Assembly: GCA_002422685.1 (NCBI GenBank)
Contig: DITC01000005.1
Location: forward strand, 1 to 64,000
Length of the DNA: 64,000 bases
Reading direction: 5' to 3'
DNA from: Thauera sp. UBA6194
GTDB taxonomy: Bacteria; Pseudomonadota; Gammaproteobacteria; Burkholderiales; Rhodocyclaceae
The notes beneath the pieces are model-generated. The model was given only the letters and a program-made list of their open reading frames with translations. It made no database searches and had not been told where the DNA came from. The position numbers and the translations under genes were made by a program. The stretch's first letter is position 1; each line of letters begins with the position of its first letter. This document shows, in pieces, positions 52,126-61,674 of this stretch.

Positions 52126-53001
52126 ATGTTGATCCGTATTGTCGAAATCCTCTTTCCGTTGTTCTTCATCACCGCGCTCGGCTTCTTCGTCGGGCGGCGG
52201 ATGAAGCCGGATCTCTCGCATGCCAACAAGCTCAACATGGACGTGTTCGTGCCCGCGCTGGTGTTTGCCGCGCTGGCCAACAAGGCTTTCGACGTCGCCG
52301 CCTTTCTGCCGCTGATTGCGGCGGGGCTGGTGGGAGTGGTCGGTTCCGGGCTGGCGGGCTGGGCGCTCGCGCGTGCCACCGGGATCGCCCCCAGGACCCT
52401 GGTGCCGCCGCTGATGTTCAACAACTGCGGCAACCTCGGCCTGCCGCTCGCGGTGCTGGCCTTCGGCGAGGCGGCGCTGGCGCCGATGGTGGTGTTGTTC
52501 ATGGTGTCGAACCTGATCCACTTCTCGTTCGGTGCATGGTTGCTCGATCACCGAGTGCGCTTCTACATGCTGTGGCGCGTGCCCTCGGTGATGGCGACCA
52601 TGCTCGGTCTGGCGGTGAGCCTGAGCCAGTTCGACGTCTGGCCGCCGCTGCTGATCGCGATCCGCATGCTGGGCGAGATCTCCATTCCGCTGATGCTCTT
52701 TGGCCTCGGCGTGCGCCTGGCGGACTCGCGCATCGGTGCGATCGGCGTCGGCGTGCTCGGCGCGCTTGCGCGGCCGCTGGTCGGCATGGCGCTCGCCTGG
52801 GTCGCGATACAGCTGATCGACCTGCCCGCACGCGAGCAGGCGCTCGTGCTCGTGTTCGGCGCGCTGCCGCCGGCGGTGCTCAACTTCATGTTCGCCGAGC
52901 GCTATCAGCAAGAACCCGACAAGGTCGCTTCGATGGTGCTGATCGGCAATGTGGCTGCGGTGGCGTTTCTGCCGATCGCGCTGGCGCTGACGCTCGATTG
53001 A
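52126..53001 (+). CDS. AEC-family transporter (auxin efflux carrier-like)
   Basis: A 291-residue membrane protein with about ten helices. LNMDVFVPALVFAALANK, LMFNNCGNLGLPLAVLAFGEAALAPMVVLFMVSNL and GEISIPLMLFGLGVRLAD are AEC signatures. It exports or imports organic acids; the substrate is unknown. ATG 52126 is preferred over an upstream in-frame GTG (52117). Between the inverted repeat and the secretion cluster. Confidence 0.88.
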   Translation: MLIRIVEILFPLFFITALGFFVGRRMKPDLSHANKLNMDVFVPALVFAALANKAFDVAAFLPLIAAGLVGVVGSGLAGWALARATGIAPRTLVPPLMFNNCGNLGLPLAVLAFGEAALAPMVVLFMVSNLIHFSFGAWLLDHRVRFYMLWRVPSVMATMLGLAVSLSQFDVWPPLLIAIRMLGEISIPLMLFGLGVRLADSRIGAIGVGVLGALARPLVGMALAWVAIQLIDLPAREQALVLVFGALPPAVLNFMFAERYQQEPDKVASMVLIGNVAAVAFLPIALALTLD

Positions 53002-53120
53002 GCTGCGTGTGTCGATATTTCCACTGGACGAGCGAAAAAAGACCGTCTCGAGATCGAAACATTCATGAAGCCTGTGGCAGACTTGAGACGTTTTGCGGCT
53101 TCGCCAGGATTGAAAGGAAC

Positions 53121-53525
53121 ATGAAGCAACGCGGCTTTACCCTGCTCGAACTGCTGGTGGTGATGGTCATCATCGGCCTGCTGGCCGGCTATGTCGGCCC
53201 ACGCTTCTTCTCCCAGATCGGCAAGTCCGAGGTCAATGCCGCGAAGGCGCAGATCGACGCCTTCGAGAAGGGCCTGGATCAGTACCGCCTCGATGTGGGG
53301 CGTTACCCGTCCTCCGAGCAGGGGCTGCAGGCGCTGATGACAGCGCCGGCGGGCGAGTCGCGCTGGCAGGGGCCGTATCTGCGCAAGGCGGTGCCGGCCG
53401 ACCCCTGGGGTAACGCCTACCGCTACCGCCACCCCGGCGAGCATGGCGAGTACGACATCTTTTCGTACGGTGCGGACGGGCAGCCCGGCGGGGACGCCAC
53501 GAACGCAGACATCAATAACTGGTAA
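53121..53525 (+). CDS. gspG: Type II secretion major pseudopilin GspG
   Basis: A 134-residue pseudopilin: short leader MKQRG cleaved before FTLLELLVVMVIIGLLAGYVGPRFF (Glu5 present), then the GspG-specific YRLDVGRYPSSEQGLQALM and DPWGNAYRYRHPGEHGEYDIFSYGADGQPGG calcium loop. First gene of the secretion cluster; AAAGGA ribosome site. Confidence 0.95.
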   Translation: MKQRGFTLLELLVVMVIIGLLAGYVGPRFFSQIGKSEVNAAKAQIDAFEKGLDQYRLDVGRYPSSEQGLQALMTAPAGESRWQGPYLRKAVPADPWGNAYRYRHPGEHGEYDIFSYGADGQPGGDATNADINNW

Positions 53526-53537
53526 GGCGGATTTTTC

Positions 53538-54716
53538 GTGCGCTACCGGGTGAAGGCGATCGGCTCCGACGCGCGGGTCGTCGACACCGAGCTGGATGCG
53601 CCCTCCGAGGGCGAGGCGCGTGCGCTCGCCATTGCGCGCGGGCTGGTCGTGCTCTCGCTCACGCGCGCAGGCCGGGTCGGCGGCGGGCGCGCGCGCTTCC
53701 CGCTGCTGCTGTTCAATCAGGAGCTGCTCGCCCTGCTGCGTGCCGGCATCCCGCTCGCCGAGGCGGTCGCCGCCTTGTCCGAGAAGGAGACGCGCGCGCC
53801 GGTGCGCAGCGTGCTGTCCGACATCGTCGCCGCGCTGCGCGAGGGTCAGCCGCTGTCGCGCGCATTGGAACGTGCGCCGCAGGCCTTTCCCGATCTCTAC
53901 GTCGCCATGATCCGTGCCGCCGAGCGCACCAGCGACCTCGAACGCGCGCTCGAGCGCTACGTCGCCTACCAGCAGCAGGTCGACACCCTGCGCGGCAAGC
54001 TGATCAGCGCCGCCATCTATCCCGCGCTGCTGGTCGGTGTCGGCGGACTGGTGGTGATGTTCCTGCTCGGCTACGTGGTGCCGCGCTTTTCGCACATCTA
54101 CGAAGACGTCGGCAACGACCTGCCCTGGCTGTCGCAGGTGCTGCTCGACTGGGGGCGGCTGGTCGAGGCGCACGCGCTGGGGATGGGTGGCGTGCTGCTG
54201 GCCGTGATCGCCGCGCTGGTGCTGGCCGCACGCAGCGAGGCGGTGTGGGCCGCGGTCGGCCGCCAGGCTTGGCGTACGCCCGGTATCGGCGAGCGTCTGC
54301 GCGCCTTCGAGCTCGCGCGCTTCTATCGCACGCTGGGCATGCTGCTGTCCGGCGGCATCCCTGCGGTGGGTGCGCTGCGCATGGTGTCGGGCCTGCTGTC
54401 GCCGACGCTGCGCGCCAGCCTGCAACTGGCGATCGAGCGCGTGCGCGAGGGCCAGCCCTTCACCGCCACGCTCGCCGCCTGCGGACTGGCGACGCCGGTC
54501 GCGCAGCGCATGCTCGCGGTGGGCGAGCGCGCCGGCAACCTCGGCGAGATGCTCACGCGTTCGGCGGAGTTCCACGAAGAAGACACCGCACGCGAGATCG
54601 AATGGCTCACCCGCCTGTTCGGCCCGGTGCTGATGCTGGTGATCGGCGGCGCGATCGGCCTGATCGTGGTGCTGATGTACCTGCCCATCTTCCAGCTTGC
54701 GGAGAGCATCGGATGA
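53538..54716 (+). CDS. gspF: Type II secretion inner-membrane protein GspF
   Basis: A 392-residue GspF/PilC platform protein with a GTG start. Two tandem T2SF domains (about residues 55-180 and 255-380; LLRAGIPLAEAVAALSEKE, LGMLLSGGIPAVGALRMVS) and three membrane helices. Its stop overlaps the gspE start. Confidence 0.94.
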   Translation: MRYRVKAIGSDARVVDTELDAPSEGEARALAIARGLVVLSLTRAGRVGGGRARFPLLLFNQELLALLRAGIPLAEAVAALSEKETRAPVRSVLSDIVAALREGQPLSRALERAPQAFPDLYVAMIRAAERTSDLERALERYVAYQQQVDTLRGKLISAAIYPALLVGVGGLVVMFLLGYVVPRFSHIYEDVGNDLPWLSQVLLDWGRLVEAHALGMGGVLLAVIAALVLAARSEAVWAAVGRQAWRTPGIGERLRAFELARFYRTLGMLLSGGIPAVGALRMVSGLLSPTLRASLQLAIERVREGQPFTATLAACGLATPVAQRMLAVGERAGNLGEMLTRSAEFHEEDTAREIEWLTRLFGPVLMLVIGGAIGLIVVLMYLPIFQLAESIG

Positions 54717-56482
54717 GCCTCACGCCCGAGACCCGTCACGAGCCTTCCCTCGCCCCGGGCGCCAGCGCGCCCGACCAGGCGAAGGCGACGCACGCGCTTG
54801 CCGGCTCGCTGCCGCAGGCCGGCGCGGGCGCACTGCGGGCGCAAGCGTTCTCTGCCGCCGAGCTCGCCGCCGCACGCACCGCCGGCAGCCGCCTGCTCGA
54901 CGCCCTGGCCGAGCGCGTGCCCGACCCCGCCGAGCGCCTCGCCCGCATCGCCGCCACCTGCGGCCTGCCGGTGCTCGGCCACGCCACGCTGATGGCGCGC
55001 GCGCCCGATTTTTCCGCGGTCGGCTTCGAGACCGCGGTGCGCCACGACTGCGTCGCCCTGCGCGACGAGGGCGGCGGCCTGGTGCTGGTGCTCGCCAACC
55101 CATTCGACAACGACCTGCTCGACGGCCTCGCCGCGCGCCTGATCGAACCTTTCGAGCTGGCGATCGCCGACCGCGATGACCTCTCCGCCTGCCTCGCCCG
55201 CCACGAGGACCAGGTGCGGCGCGCCGCCGGCCTGGACGAAGAACGCCAGGGCACGGGCGGTGGCGGCGAGGTCGAGGACCTGTCGCTGCAGCGCATCACC
55301 GCCGGCGCCAGCCCGGTGGTCAAGCTGGTCAACTCCACGCTCTACGATGCGCTCAAGCAGGGCGCGAGCGACATCCACCTCGAATCCCAGCCCGGCGGCC
55401 TGGTCATCAAGTACCGCATCGACGGCGTGCTGTCGCGCGTCGGCACGGTGTCGGCGGCGGACCTGGCCGAGCAGGCGATCTCGCGCCTGAAGGTGATGGC
55501 CGAGCTCGACATCGCCGAGCGCCGCGTGCCGCAGGACGGCCGCTTCAAGGCCCAGGCGGGCGGGCGCGAGATCGACTTCCGCGTCTCCATCATGCCCAGC
55601 ATCCACGGCGAGGACGCGGTGCTGCGCGTGCTCGACAAGGAACACCTGAGCCGCGAGATGAGCGGGCTCAGCCTGGAGGTGCTCGGCTTCGACGCCGAGG
55701 CGCGGCGCGTGCTGCGCCGGCTGGCCAACGAGCCCTACGGCATGCTGCTCGTCACCGGCCCCACCGGCAGCGGCAAGACCACCACGCTGTATGCGGTGCT
55801 GGGCGAGACCAACCGCGGCACCGACAAGGTCATCACCATCGAGGACCCGGTGGAATACCAGCTCGCCGGCGTGCTGCAGATCCCGGTGAACGAGAAGAAG
55901 GGCCTCACCTTCGCGCGCGGCCTGCGCTCCATCCTGCGCCACGACCCCGATCGCATCATGGTGGGCGAGATCCGCGACGGCGAGACCGCCGAGATCGCCA
56001 TCCAGGCCGCGCTCACCGGCCACCTGGTCTACACCACGGTGCACGCCAACAACGTATTCGACGTCATCGGCCGCTTCATGCACATGGGCATCGACCCCTA
56101 CAACCTGGTCGCCGCCTTGAACGGCGTCGTTGCCCAGCGCCTGGTGCGCATCAACTGCCCGCACTGCAGCGAGGACGTCGTGCCCGACCCCGCGCTGGTG
56201 GCCGATTCCGGGCTCGGCGACGTGTCCGCCTTCCGCTTCCGCGCCGGCCACGGCTGCGGCCACTGTCGCGGCTCGGGCTATCGCGGCCGGCGCGCGGTGG
56301 CCGAGGTGCTGCTGCTCGACGACGAGGTGCGCGAGCTGATCCTCGCCCGCGCCCCGGTGCGCGCCGTGCGCGAGGCCGCATCGCGGCGGGGCTTCCGCAA
56401 CCTGCGCGCGGCCGTGATCGAACTGGTCGCCGCAGGCGAGACCACGCTGGAGGAACTGAACCGTGTCACGCTCCACGGCTGA
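54713..56482 (+). CDS. gspE: Type II secretion ATPase GspE
   Basis: A 589-residue secretion ATPase. N1-like domain (about residues 50-160); then SDIHLESQPGGLVIKYRIDG, Walker A TGPTGSGKTTTLYA, DPVEYQL Asp box, LRSILRHDPDRIMVGEIRDGETAEIA, and the zinc site CPHC...CGHCRGSGYRGR. An Ala/Pro-rich ~45-residue N-terminal extension precedes the N1 domain. It powers pseudopilus assembly through GspF. Confidence 0.95.
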   Translation: MSLTPETRHEPSLAPGASAPDQAKATHALAGSLPQAGAGALRAQAFSAAELAAARTAGSRLLDALAERVPDPAERLARIAATCGLPVLGHATLMARAPDFSAVGFETAVRHDCVALRDEGGGLVLVLANPFDNDLLDGLAARLIEPFELAIADRDDLSACLARHEDQVRRAAGLDEERQGTGGGGEVEDLSLQRITAGASPVVKLVNSTLYDALKQGASDIHLESQPGGLVIKYRIDGVLSRVGTVSAADLAEQAISRLKVMAELDIAERRVPQDGRFKAQAGGREIDFRVSIMPSIHGEDAVLRVLDKEHLSREMSGLSLEVLGFDAEARRVLRRLANEPYGMLLVTGPTGSGKTTTLYAVLGETNRGTDKVITIEDPVEYQLAGVLQIPVNEKKGLTFARGLRSILRHDPDRIMVGEIRDGETAEIAIQAALTGHLVYTTVHANNVFDVIGRFMHMGIDPYNLVAALNGVVAQRLVRINCPHCSEDVVPDPALVADSGLGDVSAFRFRAGHGCGHCRGSGYRGRRAVAEVLLLDDEVRELILARAPVRAVREAASRRGFRNLRAAVIELVAAGETTLEELNRVTLHG

Positions 56483-57329
56483 GACCCTGCTGCGACTCGA
56501 ACGCGAGGCCTGGGTGCTAGACGGCCCGGACGGCACGCGCCGCTGCGCGCTCGACGGCGGCGCGCCGGCCGCGGCGCTCGACGCGCTGCAGCCGCCGGCG
56601 CCGGCTCGCGGCCGGCCGCTGCGTGTACAACTCGCCGATGCCTGGCTGCGCTATCTCGTGGTGAACTGGCCGCCGGGGCTGCGCACCGCCGGCGAACGTG
56701 CGGCCTTCCTCGCCCACCGTTTCGCCGAGGTGCATGGCGTGGCCACGCCCGAATGGGTGGTACAGGCCGATCGCGACGCGCACGACCTGCCGGCGCTGGG
56801 TTGCGCCGCACCCGCCGCGGTGATTGCGGCGGTGCAGGGTTTCGCGGCCCGGCACGGCTACACGCTGGCGGGCATCGAGGCGGATTTCGTCGCCACCTAC
56901 AACCGGCTGCGCGCGCGCTTTCGCGAGGCCGACGGCGAGCCGGCGGCGCTCGCCGTGCTGCACGACGGGCGACTGACCGTCGGCCTGTGGCGCAGCGGCG
57001 CATGGCGCGGCGTGCGCAGCCAGTCGGTGCGCGACGACGGGGCGAGTGCCTTGCGCCTGATGCTCGAGGCCTGGGGGCGCGAAGCCGATCTCGTCCATCC
57101 GTCTGCCGCCCATGTGGGCGCGCAGCCGGCGCTGGCCGCGGCGGCGCAGGCGGGCCTTGCTCAGTCCGCCCCGTCGTTGGCAGGCGGCGCGAGCGGCGGT
57201 GTGCTCCACGCCGCCGGCTACAAGGGCGTCGTGCCCCAAGGCTGGCGCCGCGGCCAGGTGGAAGCCGGGATGAAGGACGCGGGGATCAAGAACGCCGCGA
57301 TGAACGCCACGGAGCCGCACGCCCGATGA
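56463..57329 (+). CDS. PilM/GspL-like cytoplasmic protein
   Basis: A 288-residue protein, GTG start, overlapping gspE by 20 bases. It sits where pilM/gspL would be. LRVQLADAWLRYLVVNWPPGLRTAGERAAFLAHRFAEVHG and AALAVLHDGRLTVGLWRSGAWRGVRSQSV suggest one half of an actin-like fold, but no ATP site is recognised. The last 60 residues are low complexity. No membrane helix. Assigned by position and weak pattern only. Confidence 0.65.
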   Translation: MSRSTAETLLRLEREAWVLDGPDGTRRCALDGGAPAAALDALQPPAPARGRPLRVQLADAWLRYLVVNWPPGLRTAGERAAFLAHRFAEVHGVATPEWVVQADRDAHDLPALGCAAPAAVIAAVQGFAARHGYTLAGIEADFVATYNRLRARFREADGEPAALAVLHDGRLTVGLWRSGAWRGVRSQSVRDDGASALRLMLEAWGREADLVHPSAAHVGAQPALAAAAQAGLAQSAPSLAGGASGGVLHAAGYKGVVPQGWRRGQVEAGMKDAGIKNAAMNATEPHAR

Positions 57330-57883
57330 AGCTGCTTTCCAATGCCCCCGCTGCGGTCGATCTGGACTTCGCCCCGGCGCGCCGGCGGCGCCCGGGTGCG
57401 CTCGGCTGGGTGCTGCTCGCGATCGGCCTGCTCGCGGCCGGCTTCGCGGGCTACGACATGTGGACGGTCGGGCGCGAGCTCGACGAGCGCGAGGCCCTGG
57501 TCGAGCGCCTGCGCACCGAGCTGCGCCGGGAGCGCCCCCGGCAAGCGGTGCGCAACGCGGCGCCGGTCAGCGCCGAAGAGCGCGAACCCGCCGACCGTGT
57601 CGCGACCGCGCTCAACGCCGACTGGGCGGCCTTCTTCACCGACCTCGCCGGCGCCAGCCACCCGGAGGTCGCGCTGCTCGAACTGCAGGGCGACGCCGCG
57701 CGCGGCAGCCTGCGCATGGTCGGCGAGGCGCAGTCGGTGGAAGCCGCCTTCGCTTACCTCGAGCAGTTGCAGCGCGCCGGCATGCTGCGCGAGGCGCGCA
57801 TCGACAGCCACGAATGGGTGACCCAGGGGCCGCAGATGGTGGTGCGTTTCGTGCTCACCGCGCAGTGGAGGTCGGCGTCATGA
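57326..57883 (+). CDS. PilN-like membrane protein of the secretion cluster
   Basis: A 185-residue bitopic protein: cytoplasmic N segment, one helix (LGWVLLAIGLLAAGFAGYDMW, about 26-47), coiled coil (RELDEREALVERLRTELRRER) and a periplasmic ferredoxin-like domain (LLELQGDAARGSLRMVGEAQSVEAAFAYLEQLQRAG). This is the PilN/GspL C-terminal layout. The start overlaps the previous stop. Confidence 0.7.
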   Translation: MKLLSNAPAAVDLDFAPARRRRPGALGWVLLAIGLLAAGFAGYDMWTVGRELDEREALVERLRTELRRERPRQAVRNAAPVSAEEREPADRVATALNADWAAFFTDLAGASHPEVALLELQGDAARGSLRMVGEAQSVEAAFAYLEQLQRAGMLREARIDSHEWVTQGPQMVVRFVLTAQWRSAS

Positions 57884-58434
57884 CGGCCATGGTGCGTATT
57901 CGCGAATCCCTGCGCCGCGCGCTGCGCGGTGCCGGCTGGGCGGGCGCCGCGGGCGGCTTGCTGCTCGCGCTGGCGGTGGCGATCGACCAGCAGGCGGCAA
58001 GTTCCTTCGAGGCCCGGCGCACGGCCCTGGCCGCCGAGCGTGCCAGCCTGCTGCGCGGTGGCGAGGCGGCGCAGCCGGTGCGCACCGGCGTCGACCGCGA
58101 CACGCTGCGCGCCTTCTACGACGGCTTTCCGACGCGGGACGCGCTGCCGGCGCTGCTCTCCGCGCTGCAGGTGCAGGCCGAGACCCATGGCGTGGACATC
58201 GACCGCAGCGACTACCGCGTCGCCGACGAGACCGGCGCGCCCCTGCAGCGCGTGGTGCTGAGTCTGCCGGTGCGGGCCGAGTACGGCGCGCTCTACGGCT
58301 GGCTGTCCGAGCTCGTCGCCACCACGCCGCACGTGGGCCTGGAGGCCCTGACCCTGCGCCGCGGGGATGCGCGCGGCGGTTTCGTCGAGGGCGAGCTGCG
58401 CCTGCTGGTGTTCGTGCGGAGGACACCGGCATGA
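57880..58434 (+). CDS. PilO/GspM-like membrane protein
   Basis: A 184-residue bitopic protein with one helix (about residues 18-36), a short coiled coil and a periplasmic ferredoxin-like fold (LPALLSALQVQAETHGVDIDRSDYRVADETGAPLQRVVLSLPVRAEYGALYGWLSELVATTPHVGLEALTLRR), the PilO pattern. Four-base overlap with the PilN-like gene. Confidence 0.7.
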   Translation: MTAMVRIRESLRRALRGAGWAGAAGGLLLALAVAIDQQAASSFEARRTALAAERASLLRGGEAAQPVRTGVDRDTLRAFYDGFPTRDALPALLSALQVQAETHGVDIDRSDYRVADETGAPLQRVVLSLPVRAEYGALYGWLSELVATTPHVGLEALTLRRGDARGGFVEGELRLLVFVRRTPA

Positions 58435-58946
58435 AGGCACGGCAATGGACCCTGCTGGGCGCGCTCGGGCTGACGTTGGCCGCCACCTGGTGGGCCGCGC
58501 AGGTCGAAGAAGACGGTGCCGTCGAAGGCGATGTCGCCGGGGTGGTCGAGCCGGCGACCCGCGCGCAGCGCGCCCCCGCAGCCGCACAGCGCCCGCGCGC
58601 GCAGGCGGTGGCCGCGCCCACCGGCGAGCTCGCCATCATCCGCGAGCCCTGGCCGGCCGACGCCGCCACGCTGCTGCAGCCGCCGCTCGCAGCGCAGGCG
58701 CAGTCGCGCACCGCGCCGGTGGTGGCGGCGCCGATGGCACCACCCTTGCCGTTCACCTTCATTGGCAGCATCGAGCGCGGCGGCCGTCGCGTCGTGATGC
58801 TGATGGAGGGCGAGCAGCTCCATCTGGCGGGCGTGCGCGAACGCATCGGCGAGCACTACCGTGTCGAGCGCGTGACCCCGACACAGATCGAATTCACCTA
58901 CCTGCCGATGCAGCAACGGCAGGTGCTCGAGACCGGGCAGGACTGA
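58431..58946 (+). CDS. PilP/GspC-like protein
   Basis: A 171-residue protein: one N-terminal helix, a long Ala/Pro/Gln linker and a small C-terminal beta domain (LPFTFIGSIERGGRRVVMLMEGEQLHLAGVRERIGEHYRVERVTPTQIEFTYLPMQQRQVL) that resembles the HR/PilP domain which docks to the secretin. Overlaps the PilO-like gene and ends four bases before gspD. Confidence 0.7.
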   Translation: MKARQWTLLGALGLTLAATWWAAQVEEDGAVEGDVAGVVEPATRAQRAPAAAQRPRAQAVAAPTGELAIIREPWPADAATLLQPPLAAQAQSRTAPVVAAPMAPPLPFTFIGSIERGGRRVVMLMEGEQLHLAGVRERIGEHYRVERVTPTQIEFTYLPMQQRQVLETGQD

Positions 58947-58950
58947 CAAG

Positions 58951-61197
58951 ATGAAACAAGACCGAACCAGCAATCTGCGCGCGCGTCCGGCGCTCGTCGT
59001 GCTCGCGTTTGCCGCCGCCGGGCTGCTCGCCGGCTGCGCCACGCCGCTCACGGGCATGCCGCACGATGCGCCGCCGGTCGACACCGATCCGATCGCCGAA
59101 CTGCGCCAGCTCGGCGAGGCCGTCGTCGCCGAGCCCCGTAACGCCGACCTGCGCGCCCGCTATCTCGCCCGGCGCGACGCGCTCGCGGTCGGCTGGCTCA
59201 ACGAGGCCGAGCGCGCACGTGCGTTCGCGCAGTTCGAGCTGGCCGAGCGCCTGTACCGCGAGGTGCTCAGCATCGAGCCCGCCAACGCGCGCGCGCGCGC
59301 CGGCCTCGATACCCTGGTCGACGAACGCCGGCGGCTACAGCGCCTGGACCAGGCCGAAGCCGCCTACGCGCGCGGCGACAGCGCCAACGCCGAGCGCCTG
59401 GTGCGCTCGGTGCTGGCCGAAGCCCCCGCCAACACCCGCGCCCGCCGCCTGCTGCGCGAACTCGACGAGCGCCGCCTGCTTCAGCCGCCGGTCGCCGCGC
59501 TCGCCGGGCCGCTGGCGAAGAAGGTGAACCTGCAGTTCCGCGACGCGCCGCTGCGCGTGGTGTTCGAGGCCTTGTCGCGCGCCGCCGGGCTCAACTTCGT
59601 GTTCGACAGCGACGTGCGCGACGACGCGCTGGTCAGCATCTTCGTGCGCGACACCTCGGTCGACGAGGTCATCAAGCTGCTCACCGCCACCCAGCAGATC
59701 GGCCGCAAGCTGCTCAACGCCAACTCGGTGCTGATCTACCCGGCCACGCCCGCCAAGCAGCGCGAATACCAGGAGCTGGTGTCGCGCAGCTTCTACCTCG
59801 CCAACGCCGACGTGAAACAGGCGCTCAACCTGATCAAGCAGGTGGTGAAGTCGCGCGACGTGTTCATCGACGAAAAGCTCAACCTGCTGGTCATCAAGGA
59901 CACCCCCGAGGCGATGCGCCTGGCCGAGCGCCTGATCGCCTCGCTCGACGTGGCCGAGCCGGAGGTGATGCTCGAGGTCGAGGTGCTGGAGGTGAGTCGC
60001 AGCAAGCTGCGCCAGATCGGCCTCGAGTTCCCGCAACAGATCGGCTGGGGCGCGATCGATGGGGACAACGTCGGCGAGTTGCGCGACGGGGTGGTCAATC
60101 TCAACAACACCGGCGGGCTGGTGCCCTTCGTGTCGAACCCCGCAGCGGTGCTGCGCTTGCGCGCCGAGGATGGTGACACCACCTTGCTGGCCAATCCGCG
60201 CATCCGGGTCAAGAACCGCTCCGAGGCAAAGGTGCATATCGGCGAGAAGGTGCCGGTATTCACCACCACATCCACAGCCAACGTCGGTGTCGCGGCCTCG
60301 GTCAGCTATTTGGATGTCGGCCTCAAGCTCGATGTCGAGCCGAGCGTGACGCTGGATGACGAGGTGGCCATCAAGGTCGCCCTCGAAGTCAGTAACATCG
60401 TTCGCGAAGTTCTTGGACCGCAGGGGTCCGTTGCTTATCGGATCGGTACGCGTAATGCATCGACCACTCTGCGTCTCAAGCATGGCGAGACTCAGGTGCT
60501 GGCCGGCCTGATAAATGACGAGGAGCGTGGGACCAACCTGCGCCTGCCGGGGCTGGGCGAGCTGCCGGTGCTCGGCCGGTTGTTCTCGTCTGAACGTGAT
60601 GAGGCCGCGCGCACCGAGATCGTGCTGCTGATCACCCCGCGCATCGTGCGCAACATCGTCGCCCCGGCCTTCACCCGTGACGACCTCGCCGCCGGCACCG
60701 AGGCCTTGGTGGGCGCGGCGCCGCTGCGCATTGGCCCGATGGCGCCCGAGAGCCTGCTGGTGAGCGGCACCGGGCAGCCCGGCGCGGCCGCGGCGCGCCT
60801 GGCGGCCACGCCGCTGCTGCCCTCCGGCGAGGCCGAGATCGACCCGGGCAGCGTGGTCGTCGATCTGGTCGCACCCGAAAGCGCGGTGGCCGGGGGCACG
60901 CTCACGCTCTCGCTCAAGCTCGACGGTACCGGTGGCCACAACGGCGTGCTGGTCGAGTTCGACTACGACGTCGAGCGCCTGGAGCCGGTCGGCTTCGCGC
61001 CCTCCGAGAGCGGGCAGGCCAGCACCGCGCTGCCGGCGGGCAATCTGCCGACCGCAGTGCCGATCGGCTTCAAGGTCAAGGACGCGGCCAGCGGCACCGC
61101 CAACGTGCGCATCAACGGCCTGATCTTCGATCTCGGCGGCCGCCAGGTGCCGATCCCCGCCGCGGGCGCGGCGGCGGTGAATATCGTCGCCCCATGA
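58951..61197 (+). CDS. gspD: Secretin GspD with N-terminal TPR and C-terminal cohesin-like domain
   Basis: A 748-residue outer-membrane secretin lipoprotein (lipobox LLAGC, Cys29). Order: TPR-like repeats (about 50-170), STN/N0-like domain (190-260), N1-like (265-330), secretin core (about 335-575, with VEVLEVSRSKLRQIGLEFP and TEIVLLITPRIVR), then a ~110-residue cohesin-like beta domain from GSVVVDLVAPESAVAGGTLTLSLKLDGTGG to the end. The TPR front and cohesin tail are not part of a standard GspD. It would form the exit channel; the tail may bind dockerin-like or surface partners (inference). Confidence 0.92.
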   Translation: MKQDRTSNLRARPALVVLAFAAAGLLAGCATPLTGMPHDAPPVDTDPIAELRQLGEAVVAEPRNADLRARYLARRDALAVGWLNEAERARAFAQFELAERLYREVLSIEPANARARAGLDTLVDERRRLQRLDQAEAAYARGDSANAERLVRSVLAEAPANTRARRLLRELDERRLLQPPVAALAGPLAKKVNLQFRDAPLRVVFEALSRAAGLNFVFDSDVRDDALVSIFVRDTSVDEVIKLLTATQQIGRKLLNANSVLIYPATPAKQREYQELVSRSFYLANADVKQALNLIKQVVKSRDVFIDEKLNLLVIKDTPEAMRLAERLIASLDVAEPEVMLEVEVLEVSRSKLRQIGLEFPQQIGWGAIDGDNVGELRDGVVNLNNTGGLVPFVSNPAAVLRLRAEDGDTTLLANPRIRVKNRSEAKVHIGEKVPVFTTTSTANVGVAASVSYLDVGLKLDVEPSVTLDDEVAIKVALEVSNIVREVLGPQGSVAYRIGTRNASTTLRLKHGETQVLAGLINDEERGTNLRLPGLGELPVLGRLFSSERDEAARTEIVLLITPRIVRNIVAPAFTRDDLAAGTEALVGAAPLRIGPMAPESLLVSGTGQPGAAAARLAATPLLPSGEAEIDPGSVVVDLVAPESAVAGGTLTLSLKLDGTGGHNGVLVEFDYDVERLEPVGFAPSESGQASTALPAGNLPTAVPIGFKVKDAASGTANVRINGLIFDLGGRQVPIPAAGAAAVNIVAP

Positions 61198-61670
61198 TGC
61201 AGCGCAGGTGCGGCTTCACGCTCATCGAGCTGGTGGTTACGCTGGCCATCATCGGCGTGCTCGCCGCCGGCGTGCTGCCGCTGGCCGAGTTGGCCGCGCA
61301 GCGCAGCAAGGAGTCCGAGCTGCGCACCGTGCTGCGCCAGATCCGCAACGCGCTCGACGCCTACAAGGCCGCCTACGACGAAGGCCGCATCGAGCAGAAG
61401 GCCGACGCCTCGGGCTATCCGCCCAACCTGCGCGTGCTGGTCGAGGGCGTGCCCGACGTGAAGGACGAGGAGGGCCGCCGCATCTACTTCCTGCGCCGCC
61501 TGCCGCGCGACCCGATGCACACCGACGCCAGCGTCGACCCCGAGCGCACCTGGGGCCGGCGCAGCTACGCCAGCCCGCCCGATGCGCCGCGCGAGGGCGC
61601 GGACGTGTATGACGTGTATTCGCTGTCCGAGCGCACCGGCCTCAACGGCGTGCCCTACAAGGAATGGTGA
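61194..61670 (+). CDS. Type II secretion pseudopilin (GspG/H-like)
   Basis: A 158-residue pseudopilin: MMQRRCG cleaved before FTLIELVVTLAIIGVLAAGVLP (Glu5 present), followed by an alpha/beta domain with DPMHTDASVDPERTWGRRSYAS. The start overlaps the gspD stop by four bases. Confidence 0.88.
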   Translation: MMQRRCGFTLIELVVTLAIIGVLAAGVLPLAELAAQRSKESELRTVLRQIRNALDAYKAAYDEGRIEQKADASGYPPNLRVLVEGVPDVKDEEGRRIYFLRRLPRDPMHTDASVDPERTWGRRSYASPPDAPREGADVYDVYSLSERTGLNGVPYKEW

Positions 61671-61674
61671 GCGC

